Source: Alphaproteobacteria bacterium 32-64-14
GTDB lineage: Bacteria; Pseudomonadota; Alphaproteobacteria; Caulobacterales; Hyphomonadaceae
DNA length: 47,556 nucleotides
Assembly (NCBI GenBank): GCA_002280725.1
Contig: NCEM01000044.1
Span: forward strand, 1 to 47,556
Reading direction: 5' to 3'
Position numbers and translations under genes: made by a program. Below are positions 8,170 through 15,625 of this stretch, one piece after another (position 1 is the first letter of the stretch; the number at the start of each line of letters is the position of its first letter). The notes under the pieces were generated by a model, which saw nothing but the letters and a program-made list of their open reading frames with translations, made no database searches and was not told where the DNA came from.

Positions 8170-10543
8170 CGCCGAGGGTTACAATGAAGGTGCGGCCCTG
8201 GCCCGGGGTAACCCGGTTGCTGTACACCTGTGCGAAGTAGAGTTCGTCCGACAGGTTGTAGCCGTTGAGCGACACGCGGAAGCGATCCCAGGCATAGGAC
8301 GCGTACGCATCAAGCGTCGTGTAGCCATCGAGCGATGTCGTATTCGCCGCGTTGAGGAAGATCTCGCCCTGATAGGTGAGACCGCCGCCAACCTCGAGAC
8401 CGAGCAGCGGCCCCGTGAAGTTGTAGGTTGTCCAGATGTTGGCCGCTGTTTCCGGCGTGAAGATGATCACGTTGCCGATGTTCGGGCTGTCGCAGGTCGT
8501 GCGCGGGGCGACCGGAACGCAGACGCCACCCTGGGGAAGCGCGGTTCCAGCAGCGATAGGCGTCGAGTCCGACGTTGTCGCGTCGAGCCACGTCGCGTTG
8601 GCGTTGATCGACCATTCGTCGGTGATCATGCCGGCGATGCCGAACTCCACGCCGTTGATGTCCTGCGCATCGCCGGAACCGACCAGCAGGTCGCCGTTCA
8701 CGTCCTGGATCTTGGCGTTGTCCTTCTTGGTCTGGAAGATGGCGCCCTGCAGCTGCACGCGGTCATCGAAGAGCGCGATGCGGCCGCCGAGTTCGAGATT
8801 GGTGTTCTCCTCCGGCTCAAGATCGCGGTTGCTGAAACCGCCCGGCGTGGCGGGAGCGGCGATCGTGTCGCCATTGTTGGTGGAAGCGCCCTGCGGCTTG
8901 GCCGATTGCGAGTAGTTCAGATACCAGGACTGGCCCGGCGCCGGCTCCCACATCACGCCGATCTGGGGCGTGACGAAATCCGATTTCGAGGAGACCGGCA
9001 CATAGCAGGTGACGCCGGGAGCAGCGACGGCAGGCGCGCCATTGCACGACGTGATCTGGTTGAACGTGGTCGTGTTCTGATCGACTTCGTAGGAAGCGAT
9101 GCGAACGCCGCCGATGACCGACCACTGATCGGTGAGCCACAGGCGCTCGTTTGCGAACAACGAGACGTCGCGGGTGGTGGTGTCACGGATGTTGGCGCGG
9201 CCGGGCGCCAGCGCAACGCCATCGGTCAGCACTGGATTGAACAGGTCGAGGTTCGCGCGCGTTGCACCGTAAGCATACTGGTTGCGGTCGTTGTTCTGCC
9301 AGGTTGCATCGAAGCCGACGACAAGCTCGCTGCGCAGGCCGCCAAGCGGGGCGGTGATCGTGGCGGCCGTGATGTTCTGCACGCCCTGCGTATCCTGATC
9401 CCACGGACCGGGACCGCCGGGCGTGACAACCGGCACGGTGGCCGCGTTGCCATCCGTCAGCGCGGTGACGCAGGCGGCCGGGCAGCTGACCGGCGTGAAG
9501 CGGGCGAAGCGCTGGTAGGCGCCCCAACGTGTATCGCTGGTGAGCGCGAGCCAGTTGTTCGCTTCATGGCGCAGACGAACCGTGACCGTATCGACGACGG
9601 TCTGGTCGACGTCGGCGCGATAGCCGTAGAAGTTCGTGGACGGCACGCCGAAATCCGTGACGGGGCGGCCAATGCCGCCGACCGTTGCGATCGGCAGGCC
9701 ATAGTCGGTGAGCTTCTCTTCGTCCTGGTGCAGGTAGGCGATCGTCAGCGTCGTCGGGCTGCCGAGGCCGAACGCGAAGGACGGCGCAACGCCCCAGCGA
9801 TCCGAATAGACCTGATCGCGGCCGGTGTTCTCGTTGTGGTGTGACATCACCGCGATGCGCGCGGCCATGCCATCGCCGATGTTCTGGTTCCAGTCGCCCG
9901 TCACGCGCAGATATCCGGCATCGCCCACCGCAAGGTTGGCCGAGCCGTTGGTGTCGGCATACGGCGTCTTGGACGAGGTGTTGATGCCACCGCCCGCCGC
10001 GCCACGGCCAAAGGCAGAAGCAGAGGGGCCTTTGAACACTTCAACCTGGCCGTAGTTGAACGAGTCGCGCGTGTAGACGCCGAAGTCGCGCAGGCCGTCG
10101 GTGAAGATGTCGTTCTTGGCGGAGATGCCGCGGATGAAGAACTGGTCGCCGCTGATCACCCCGCCCTCGCCGATCTGGGTGGTGATGCCGGGCACGTTGC
10201 GCAGCGCCTGCTCGAGCGAGGCGACGCCTTGTTGTTGCAGTGTCTCGCCGTCGATGATGTTCACGGTCTGCGGAACGTCTTCGACATTAACCGTGGCGAC
10301 GGACGAGCGAACGCGCTGGCCAAGCACGTAGACGCGGTCGCGCTCGGGGCTGTCATCGTCGCGAGCGGCTTGCGAGGTCTGTGTCTGCGGTTCGTCGGCC
10401 GGCGTTTCAGTAGAGGCCGGACCGGACGTCGCTTGCGCGACGGCCGGCAATCCGGCGGCGGCGGCAAACACTAGAGCCAAGGCCGCGCTGGTGCGCAGCA
10501 TCACCAATCCGCCCGGCTGGACGGCTACGCGAAGGTCCGACAT
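8159..10543 (-). CDS. TonB-dependent siderophore receptor (catecholate type, Fiu-like)
   Basis: A 794-residue outer-membrane receptor. A signal peptide (MLRTSAALALVFAAAAGLPA, then VAQA) follows a short N-terminal extension. The plug domain begins near VNVEDVPQTVNIIDGETLQQ and includes IRGISAKNDIFTDGLRDFGV and VEVFKGPSASAFGRGAAGGG. The beta-barrel ends in QGRTFIVTLGVVY with the usual terminal aromatic residue. The start at 10543 has a GGGGAAG ribosome site 6-7 bases upstream and is preferred over 10570 or 10501. The plug matches receptors for iron-catecholates. It needs TonB-ExbBD, not encoded here. A Fur-box-like site at 10566-10586 implies iron repression, and the downstream PiuC-type gene fits the same regulon. 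Confidence 0.95.
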   Translation of the reverse strand: MSDLRVAVQPGGLVMLRTSAALALVFAAAAGLPAVAQATSGPASTETPADEPQTQTSQAARDDDSPERDRVYVLGQRVRSSVATVNVEDVPQTVNIIDGETLQQQGVASLEQALRNVPGITTQIGEGGVISGDQFFIRGISAKNDIFTDGLRDFGVYTRDSFNYGQVEVFKGPSASAFGRGAAGGGINTSSKTPYADTNGSANLAVGDAGYLRVTGDWNQNIGDGMAARIAVMSHHNENTGRDQVYSDRWGVAPSFAFGLGSPTTLTIAYLHQDEEKLTDYGLPIATVGGIGRPVTDFGVPSTNFYGYRADVDQTVVDTVTVRLRHEANNWLALTSDTRWGAYQRFARFTPVSCPAACVTALTDGNAATVPVVTPGGPGPWDQDTQGVQNITAATITAPLGGLRSELVVGFDATWQNNDRNQYAYGATRANLDLFNPVLTDGVALAPGRANIRDTTTRDVSLFANERLWLTDQWSVIGGVRIASYEVDQNTTTFNQITSCNGAPAVAAPGVTCYVPVSSKSDFVTPQIGVMWEPAPGQSWYLNYSQSAKPQGASTNNGDTIAAPATPGGFSNRDLEPEENTNLELGGRIALFDDRVQLQGAIFQTKKDNAKIQDVNGDLLVGSGDAQDINGVEFGIAGMITDEWSINANATWLDATTSDSTPIAAGTALPQGGVCVPVAPRTTCDSPNIGNVIIFTPETAANIWTTYNFTGPLLGLEVGGGLTYQGEIFLNAANTTSLDGYTTLDAYASYAWDRFRVSLNGYNLSDELYFAQVYSNRVTPGQGRTFIVTLGVVY

Positions 10544-10565
10544 GTCCACTTCCCCGATACACAGA

Positions 10566-10586
10566 TGCAATTGAGAACGATTTGCA
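10566..10586. promoter_or_regulatory. Fur-box-like operator upstream of the TonB receptor
   Basis: TGCAA (10566-10570) and TTGCA (10582-10586) flank GAGAACGA in a 21-bp imperfect palindrome. Read on the minus strand, the TGCAAATCGTTCTCA portion resembles alphaproteobacterial Fur sites. It lies about 23 bp upstream of the receptor start codon at 10543, a position suited to repression. Confidence 0.65.
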
Positions 10587-10690
10587 AATATCTCTTATCG
10601 GTCCGCCGGGCGATTGCAAGTGCTTCGCAAATACAAATTGACGCAGGGGATCGCGACTCGCGCCGAAATCGGATGGACGGCCCGATAGCG

Positions 10691-10850
10691 CAAAGAAAAT
10701 GCGCCGGCCTCTTGGGGAGACCGGCGCCAGGCAGCGTCGAGAACGATTGGGGAGGAGAGAGATCGTTCCGCGCGAGGCGCCTCTCGGCGCCAATAAGAAT
10801 TCGGGAAGCTGCGGCCGGCTGGGGAGGAGCGCCGGCCGCGCTTCAGAGGT
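10691..10850 (-). ncRNA. Candidate RNA with three CTCCCC-loop hairpins and terminal U-tract
   Basis: Directly after the small ORF on the minus strand come four stem-loops. (1) 10806-10843: AAGC plus GCGGCCGGC pairing with its complement, 13 bp with one bulge, loop GCTCCTCCCCA. (2) 10776-10791: GGCGCC-GAGA-GGCGCC, a GNRA tetraloop. (3) 10741-10768: GAACGAT/ATCGTTC, loop CTCTCTCCTCCCCA. (4) 10701-10727: GCGCCGG/CCGGCGC, loop containing TCTCCCC, followed by ATTTTCTTT, which looks like a Rho-independent terminator. The shared CTCCCC loops mimic the 16S anti-Shine-Dalgarno sequence, as in the cuckoo/CcsR RNAs of Rhodobacter. It is either the 3' part of the small-ORF transcript or a processed small RNA. 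Expression is not shown. The rest of 10587-10690 holds the receptor promoter region and nothing else I can identify. Confidence 0.5.
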
Positions 10851-10852
10851 TG

Positions 10853-10984
10853 CTAGATCGCGATGCGCGCGGCCATTTCAACCATGAACAGGATCGCCGT
10901 GGAGCCGAGGATTGCGAGCGGGAGGGCAAGCATGCGGGCCAGCGAGTCCGGCGAGGAGGTCGACGTCTTGGGGAGGAAGGTCAT
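10853..10984 (-). CDS. Small hydrophobic protein, 43 residues, leading the hairpin RNA locus
   Basis: The minus strand reads MTFLPKTSTSSPDSLARMLA followed by LPLAILGSTAILFMVEMAAR and IAI, with a TAG stop at 10853-10855. An AAGGA-type ribosome site (AAAAGGAACTGCCACATG) precedes the ATG, and a good sigma-70-like promoter lies at 11064-11092. One hydrophobic helix (about residues 18-36) predicts a single-pass membrane protein. The codons for FLPK contain CTTCCTCCCCAAG, a further copy of the motif found in the downstream hairpin loops. In Rhodobacter the analogous position is held by a DUF1127 protein, but I see no DUF1127 arginine motif here. It may be a leader peptide for the RNA or a real small membrane protein. 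Confidence 0.55.
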   Translation of the reverse strand: MTFLPKTSTSSPDSLARMLALPLAILGSTAILFMVEMAARIAI

Positions 10985-11063
10985 GTGGCAGTTCCTTTTA
11001 TACCCGGGGTCTCTAGCGGCCCCTGGGGTTGGTTCGGCGGGGTTCGTTCCCGTCTATGCAGTC

Positions 11064-11092
11064 CATATAGCCGAGGCCTGACTGGGATGCAA
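11064..11092 (-). promoter_or_regulatory. Sigma-70-like promoter for the small ORF/RNA locus
   Basis: On the minus strand TTGCAT (11087-11092) and TATATG (11064-11069) are separated by exactly 17 bp. Transcription would start near 11057 and give a 5' leader of about 70 nt before the ATG at 10984. The remainder of 10985-11256 contains a weak inverted repeat (GAACA/TGTTC near 11094-11114) and no ORF I can support. Confidence 0.5.
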
Positions 11093-11243
11093 TGAACAAA
11101 ATCGAAAATGTTCAATATTTCTGCTGCGGGCGCGATCACAGAACCGCGATTTTATATTGCACATGCTAACAAATGGGCGGCTTCGGGCGTGTGGGCAGGA
11201 TCGCGAAGATTGCCCGCGTGGGCTGCGGCACGCTGTCCGCGAT

Positions 11244-11264
11244 GGCGCTAAGACCGCTAGCGCC
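11244..11264 (-). terminator. Hairpin spanning the TetR-type stop codon
   Basis: GGCGCTA (11244-11250) and TAGCGCC (11258-11264) form a perfect 7-bp stem with a 7-nt loop, and the stop codon at 11257-11259 lies at the edge of the stem. No U-tract follows, so termination is possible but not certain. Confidence 0.4.
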
Positions 11265-11874
11265 GAGCCGAAAGGCCTGTGAAAATAAGGCCTAGCACGC
11301 CTTCCATTTCGTCCTGCAGCGCCTGCAGCTGCTCGGTGGTCCACAGTTGGGGGATACGGAATTTCATCATGGCGCACTGAACCAGGTCTGCCGTGATCGT
11401 GAGATCGGCCGGCGGCGCGAAATCACCGGACGCCTGGCCTTCCTGAAGGATCTTCTCGATCTCGATGCGCTCCTGGGCGTGCTCCTCGGCCAGAAACTCG
11501 GGGCGCTCGCGGGCCATGATATCGGCCAGTTCCATCAGCTTCGGGTGCTTCTCGAAGGTGCGGAACGTGCGCTCAAGCCGAAAAGCGAAGAAATCCCGCA
11601 GCTTGCGCGAGGGCGAGCGAGCGGAATCGCGCAGGATGGCGGTGTAGCCGGCGTGCGTTTCCGTATTGAAACGGCGGGTCATCGCCTCTGCGATGTCGAT
11701 CTTGGAGGGGTAGAAACGATAGATATTCCCAGCGGACATGCCGCAGTCGGAGGCAATCTCCGACATTGTGGTCTTGTTGTATCCATAGTGGAGGATACGT
11801 TCGCCAGCAGCTTGCAGGATGGCCAGGCGCGGATCGGCCTTGTCAGGGGTATCGGACGGCTGGGTCAGGGTCAT
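11257..11874 (-). CDS. TetR/AcrR family transcriptional regulator
   Basis: A 205-residue regulator. The N-terminal helix-turn-helix is ILQAAGERILHYGYNKTTMS followed by EIASDCGMSAGNIYRFYPSK (about residues 17-60), the standard TetR form. The C-terminal part is an all-helical ligand-binding and dimerisation domain (EKHPKLMELADIMARERPEF). The start MTLTQPSD at 11874 gives the normal family length; a longer reading frame continues upstream antisense to gpsA and is not credible. Two palindromes at 11880-11908 between this gene and divergent gpsA are likely operators. The ligand is unknown. Confidence 0.92.
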   Translation of the reverse strand: MTLTQPSDTPDKADPRLAILQAAGERILHYGYNKTTMSEIASDCGMSAGNIYRFYPSKIDIAEAMTRRFNTETHAGYTAILRDSARSPSRKLRDFFAFRLERTFRTFEKHPKLMELADIMARERPEFLAEEHAQERIEIEKILQEGQASGDFAPPADLTITADLVQCAMMKFRIPQLWTTEQLQALQDEMEGVLGLIFTGLSARR

Positions 11875-11879
11875 TCGAA

Positions 11880-11908
11880 CATTGTAACAATGGAACGCTG
11901 AACGTTCA
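11880..11908. promoter_or_regulatory. Paired palindromes between the TetR-type gene and gpsA
   Basis: CATTGTAACAATG (11880-11892) is a perfect 13-bp palindrome. TGAACGTTCA (11899-11908) is a perfect 10-bp palindrome that ends one base before the ATG at 11909. TGAACGTTCA is the kind of core found in TetR/AcrR operators. The sites would allow autoregulation and possibly control of gpsA. Confidence 0.6.
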
Positions 11909-12934
11909 ATGAAATATTCAGCACATAATGCCGCTGGCGACGGATTGTTCCAGCGAGTCGGCGTCGCCGGGGCGGGCGCCTGGGGCACGGCGCTGGCTGT
12001 CTGCGCACGCGCCGCCGGGAGAGACGTGACCATCTGGGCGCGCGAGCCGGACGTGGCGGCGGCGCTCACGCGCGGCGATGGCAACCCCGCTTTCCTGCCC
12101 GGCGTGCAGATCGAAGCCATCCCCGCATCGACTGACTTTGCGGCGCTGGCTGATTGCGATGCGATCCTGCTGGTCGCGCCCGCGCAACACATTCGCGCAA
12201 CGCTGAAATCGCTGCGGCCGCACCTCAAGCCCGGCACGCCGATCGCGCTCTGCTCGAAAGGCATCGAGCGCGGCACGCTGAAGCCGATGACGGATGTGCT
12301 GGCCGAGGAAGCGCCGGAGGCATCGCCTGCTGTTCTGTCCGGCCCTTCCTTCGCGAGCGATGTCGCCAAGGGATTGCCCACCGCCGTCACCCTCGCCTGC
12401 CCGGACCGCGACGTCGGGGATGCATGGATGCGCTCCATCGGGCGCCCGCATTTCCGCACCTACTGGAGTGACGATCTCATCGGCGCTGAAGCCGGCGGCG
12501 CGATCAAGAACGTGCTCGCGATCGCTTGCGGCGTCTGCGAGGGCATGGGGCTGGGCCGGTCGGCGCATGCAGCGCTCATCGCGCGGGGCTTTGCCGAGAT
12601 GACGCGGCTTGGCGTGGCGTTGGGTGGACGTGCGGAAACGCTGGCGGGCCTGTGCGGTCTTGGCGATCTCGTTCTGACCTGCTCCTCACCCCAGTCGCGC
12701 AACATGAGTTTCGGCATGGAGCTTGGCCGCGGAAAATCCGCGGGCGAGATCCTGGCGGCACGCACATCTGTCACCGAAGGCGTCGAGACGGCGCCGGCGA
12801 TTGTGGAGTTGGGCAAGCGCCTCGGCGTTGAGCTTCCGATCTGCAACGTGGTTCATGGCATGATCGACGGCAGGCTCAGCGCGCGCGAGGCGGTCGACCT
12901 CCTGCTCAACCGTCCCATGAAAGGCGAAGGCTGA
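11909..12934 (+). CDS. gpsA: NAD(P)H-dependent glycerol-3-phosphate dehydrogenase
   Basis: A 341-residue cytoplasmic enzyme that reduces dihydroxyacetone phosphate to sn-glycerol 3-phosphate, the backbone for phospholipids. The Rossmann motif is [14 protein letters not shown]; other family blocks are [30 protein letters not shown] and [20 protein letters not shown], the last holding the catalytic lysine. The ATG at 11909 lacks a ribosome site and sits against a palindrome; a TTG at 11945 ([10 protein letters not shown]) would give a more typical N-terminus, so the start is uncertain by 12 residues. Its stop overlaps the start of the next gene (TGATG), so the genes are translationally coupled. 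Confidence 0.96.
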   Translation: MKYSAHNAAGDGLFQRVGVAGAGAWGTALAVCARAAGRDVTIWAREPDVAAALTRGDGNPAFLPGVQIEAIPASTDFAALADCDAILLVAPAQHIRATLKSLRPHLKPGTPIALCSKGIERGTLKPMTDVLAEEAPEASPAVLSGPSFASDVAKGLPTAVTLACPDRDVGDAWMRSIGRPHFRTYWSDDLIGAEAGGAIKNVLAIACGVCEGMGLGRSAHAALIARGFAEMTRLGVALGGRAETLAGLCGLGDLVLTCSSPQSRNMSFGMELGRGKSAGEILAARTSVTEGVETAPAIVELGKRLGVELPICNVVHGMIDGRLSAREAVDLLLNRPMKGEG

Positions 12935-13218
12935 TGGCGTTGTTTCTGTTCCAGGGCATCGACAAGTCGGGCGCGCTTGAAACGCGCAAGGCGACGCGGC
13001 CTGCGCATCTGGCGTGGCTGGAATCTCTTAGCCCGCGCGTGAAGATTGGCGGGCCGATACTGTCGGACGATGGACAGACGCCGGTTGGCTCTGTGCTGGT
13101 GTTCGAAGCGGAAACGTTGGCCGAGGCGAAGGCGCTGTTTGCGCAGGATCCCTATGGCCTCGCCGGGCTGTGGGCGGAAACGAACGTGCGGCCGTTCAAC
13201 TGGCTGATCAAACAATGA
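12934..13218 (+). CDS. YCII-related protein (YciI-like)
   Basis: A 94-residue single-domain protein with the YCII fold, starting [20 protein letters not shown] and containing AHLAWLES and VLVFEAETLAEAKALFAQDP. The conserved HxxxL/D elements of YciI are seen around RPAHLAWLE and FAQDPYGLAGL. The family is related to dimeric ferredoxin-like enzymes of uncertain activity. In many proteobacteria a yciI gene follows gpsA, and here the start overlaps the gpsA stop by one base. The next gene starts within its stop codon (ATGA), so the three genes form one translationally coupled operon. Confidence 0.92.
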   Translation: MALFLFQGIDKSGALETRKATRPAHLAWLESLSPRVKIGGPILSDDGQTPVGSVLVFEAETLAEAKALFAQDPYGLAGLWAETNVRPFNWLIKQ

Positions 13219-14054
13219 TACGCGGCACGCTGCTCGCGTTGGTGTTGGCCGGCGCGCCGGCCTTCGCGCAGCCGCCGGGAAGCACCGTCGTGACGGACGA
13301 GCCGATCGTCATGGCCGAGCCCTGCCAGATCTGCCTGATGGAGCGGCTCGATCTTGCCCAACGCATCGACAAGGCGCTGAAGGCGCCGGATCGCTCGATG
13401 GAGCATCGCCTGCGCGACGAGAACCGGCAGGTGCAGAAGATCATCGAGACGGCGTGGCCAACGCTGGCGCCACTCACCGGCAATCGCGTGCTCGATGTGG
13501 CGTCGGGCGGCGGCTATCTCGCGATGATCTATTCGACGCTCGTGGGCCCGAACGGCCATGTCGACATCCACAACACGCCCGGCTGGATCGCGCAGTTTCC
13601 CGGTATGGACCCCGAGCGCCAGCGCGGCTGGATCAAGCGCGAGAATATCGGCTGGGTCACGCTGCCCTGGCACGAGCTTGATGCGCCTGCGCAAAGCTAT
13701 GACCTGATCCTGCTGGGTCAGGTCTATCACGACATCATTCTCGAGGGTGGTGACGCCGCCGCGATGAACAAACGCTTCTTCGACATGCTGACGCCGGGCG
13801 GGCGTGTGGTGATCGAGGATCACGACGCAATCGAAACCATGCCTTTGGTGCAGCAGGTGAACCTGCATCGGATCAGCAAGGGCGATGTGATCGGGCAGTT
13901 TCTGGCTGCGGGATTCCGGCAGGCGGGCGAGGCGGAGATCGAGAGTCAGTACGATGACCGCAAGATGAACGTCTTCTGGCCCGCCGTGCGCGGACGCACG
14001 GACCGGTTCATCCTGGTGTTCGAAAAGCCGCTGGATGGGAAACCGGCGCGGTAG
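13215..14054 (+). CDS. Predicted exported class I SAM-dependent methyltransferase
   Basis: A 279-residue protein starting MIRGTLLALVLAGAPAFAQP, a plausible signal peptide. The mature part has a class I methyltransferase core: motif I NRVLDVASGGGYLAMIY, then LVGPNGHVDIHN, YDLILLGQVYHDII and MLTPGGRVVIEDHDA. A cysteine pair (EPCQICLMER) precedes the core. A longer in-frame start at 13170 lies inside the YciI gene; the ATG at 13215 overlaps its stop and is preferred. Periplasmic methyltransferases lack an obvious SAM supply, so the location is odd. Similar exported methyltransferases occur in Caulobacterales and sphingomonads, with unknown substrates. Confidence 0.85.
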   Translation: MIRGTLLALVLAGAPAFAQPPGSTVVTDEPIVMAEPCQICLMERLDLAQRIDKALKAPDRSMEHRLRDENRQVQKIIETAWPTLAPLTGNRVLDVASGGGYLAMIYSTLVGPNGHVDIHNTPGWIAQFPGMDPERQRGWIKRENIGWVTLPWHELDAPAQSYDLILLGQVYHDIILEGGDAAAMNKRFFDMLTPGGRVVIEDHDAIETMPLVQQVNLHRISKGDVIGQFLAAGFRQAGEAEIESQYDDRKMNVFWPAVRGRTDRFILVFEKPLDGKPAR

Positions 14055-14064
14055 CTCGAAGGCG

Positions 14065-14081
14065 CACCCCTGCTAAGGGTG
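14065..14081. terminator. Weak hairpin between convergent genes
   Basis: CACCC (14065-14069) pairs with GGGTG (14077-14081) across a 7-nt loop, between the methyltransferase stop and the trmB stop. It could serve both strands, but the stem is short and no T-run follows. Confidence 0.3.
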
Positions 14082-14089
14082 TATACCGG

Positions 14090-14717
14090 TCAGGCCCGCA
14101 CAAAATCCAGAAACACCGGCACGCAGTCGCCGAGACGTTTTTCCTGATAGCGTGTGGTAACGTGATCGGGGGGCGGTGTGCGCCAGTCGTCGGCGCGATC
14201 CGCCGTCCAGCTGAAGCGCTCGTCACTGAGCACGGCCCACAACGCGCGGTCGGCATAGTCGGCCCAGTCTGTTGCAAAGCGCAGCTTCGTGCCTGGCTTC
14301 ATCACGCGCGCAAGCTCCGCTACGAAGTCCGGTTGCACGAGACGGCGCTTGCGATGGCGCGTCTTTGGCCACGGATCGGGGAAGAGGATGAAGACGCGAT
14401 CGAGCGAGGCGTCGGCAAACTGCGCAATGAGATCGCGGGCGTCGCCCCGGCGCAGTTTCACGTTCGGCAGCTTCTGCTCGTCGATGGCGGTCAGAAGCTT
14501 TGCAACGCCGTCGATGAAGGGCTCGGCCGATTTCGAGCCAGACCTGCTTCGCACCGTTGAACAGCGTAATCGGTTGCAGGACGTGCTGCGCCGTCGCCTC
14601 GATCGCGAGTATCGGCAGGAAATCGTCCACCAGCCCCTGCTGCCGCTTCGATAGCGGCTTGCCGGCGGCGCGGCCATAGAGGCGGTGGCGCGGTTGCGTG
14701 GAGAGGTCGTCGCTCAT
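14090..14717 (-). pseudogene. trmB: tRNA (guanine-N7)-methyltransferase, broken by an internal deletion and frameshift
   Basis: The first half (MSDDLSTQPRHRLYGRAAGK, then PLSKRQQGLVDDF up to NGAKQVWLEIG) and the second half (EPFIDGVAKLL up to FPDPWPKTRHRKRRLVQPDF and the end DCVPVFLDFVRA) are both excellent TrmB sequence, but they lie in different frames. Between them the usual FGGGEHLAAQ...GFIGC segment of about 22 residues, holding SAM-binding motif I, is absent. The join is near 14526-14529. Four bases remain where about 69 are expected, so roughly 65 nt were lost. TrmB methylates G46 of tRNA. Without motif I and in two frames it cannot work as written. A sequencing or assembly fault is possible. 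It follows mutM by 13 bp. Confidence 0.88.
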
Positions 14718-14730
14718 GCTGGCCTTGTGA

Positions 14731-15576
14731 TCACTTCTGGCAGGCGGCGCAATAGAAGGTAGAGCGTCCCGCCTGAACCACGCGCTTCACAGGCTTGGCG
14801 CAGGCAAGGCAAGGCTCGCCCTCCCGGTCGTAGATGCGGAAGGAGTGCTGGAAGTAGCCGAGTTCGCCGCCCGTGCTCTTGTAGTCAGAAATTGTCGAGC
14901 CACCGGCCTTGATGGCCTCCTCGATCACTTTCCTGACCTCGACAGCCAGCAACTCCAGCTTGTCGCGCCGGATCGACCCGGCGAGCTTCTTCGGCGAAAT
15001 GCCGGACCTGAACAGCGCTTCGCAGACATAGATGTTGCCAAGACCCGCGACCACATTCTGGTCGAGCAACGCGGACTTCACCGGCGTCTTCTTGCCCGCG
15101 AAGGCCTCGCGCAGATAGGCGCCCGAGAATTCGTTCGAGATCGGCTCAGGCCCCATCCCAGCGAACGGCGCATAGGCTTCAAGGTTGTCGCTTGGCCACA
15201 GGTCCATGAAACCGAACCGGCGCGCATCGTTGAACACCACACGCGCCCCGCCCTGCATCTCGAACACGACATGGTCGTGTTTTTCATCGTCCCCGGCGGC
15301 GTGGTGGAAGTCGCCGGGCTTCTTCCCGGAAACCGTGAAACGTCCGGTCATGCCCAGATGCATGATCAGGGCTTCCCCGTTGGACAGGTCTCCCACCAGA
15401 TATTTCGCCCGCCGGCCCATATGGGTCAGCTTGGCGCCCTCGATCCGCTGGTTAAAATTCGCGGGAAACGGGAAGCGCAAGTCCTTCCTGCGGGTTTCCA
15501 CGCGCAGGATCCGCTTACCTTCCATCGCAGGGGCCAGTCCGCGACGAACAGTCTCGACTTCGGGAAGCTCAGGCAT
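14731..15576 (-). CDS. mutM: Formamidopyrimidine-DNA glycosylase
   Basis: A 281-residue base-excision repair enzyme that removes 8-oxoguanine and formamidopyrimidines and cleaves the resulting abasic site. The N-terminal MPELPEVE supplies catalytic Pro2 and Glu3. The lysine in MGRRAKYLVG, the DARRFGF block and LLDQNVVAGLGNIYVCEALF are family marks. The C-terminal zinc finger is C-x2-C (CLAC) then C-x2-C (CAAC) in GEPCLACAKPVKR and FYCAACQK. Length is typical. It is divergent from ubiE with 49 bp between starts, an arrangement seen in many alphaproteobacteria. Confidence 0.98.
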   Translation of the reverse strand: MPELPEVETVRRGLAPAMEGKRILRVETRRKDLRFPFPANFNQRIEGAKLTHMGRRAKYLVGDLSNGEALIMHLGMTGRFTVSGKKPGDFHHAAGDDEKHDHVVFEMQGGARVVFNDARRFGFMDLWPSDNLEAYAPFAGMGPEPISNEFSGAYLREAFAGKKTPVKSALLDQNVVAGLGNIYVCEALFRSGISPKKLAGSIRRDKLELLAVEVRKVIEEAIKAGGSTISDYKSTGGELGYFQHSFRIYDREGEPCLACAKPVKRVVQAGRSTFYCAACQK

Positions 15577-15625
15577 CGCTGCGCATATAGCCGTGGTAAC
15601 GCCCTTCGCCTATGCTCTCCGCAGC

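Noticed and set aside
7742..9844. 700-residue plus-strand frame antisense to the TonB receptor
   Set aside because: It is Arg/Asp/Val-rich with no motif, while the opposite strand encodes a full receptor with a Fur-like site and a terminator.
10701..10840. GGGGAGGA loops read on the plus strand as CsrA/RsmA-type sites
   Set aside because: The promoter, ORF and U-tract terminator all point to minus-strand transcription, where the loops read TCCTCCCC. A plus-strand role is not excluded, but CsrA is uncommon in this class.
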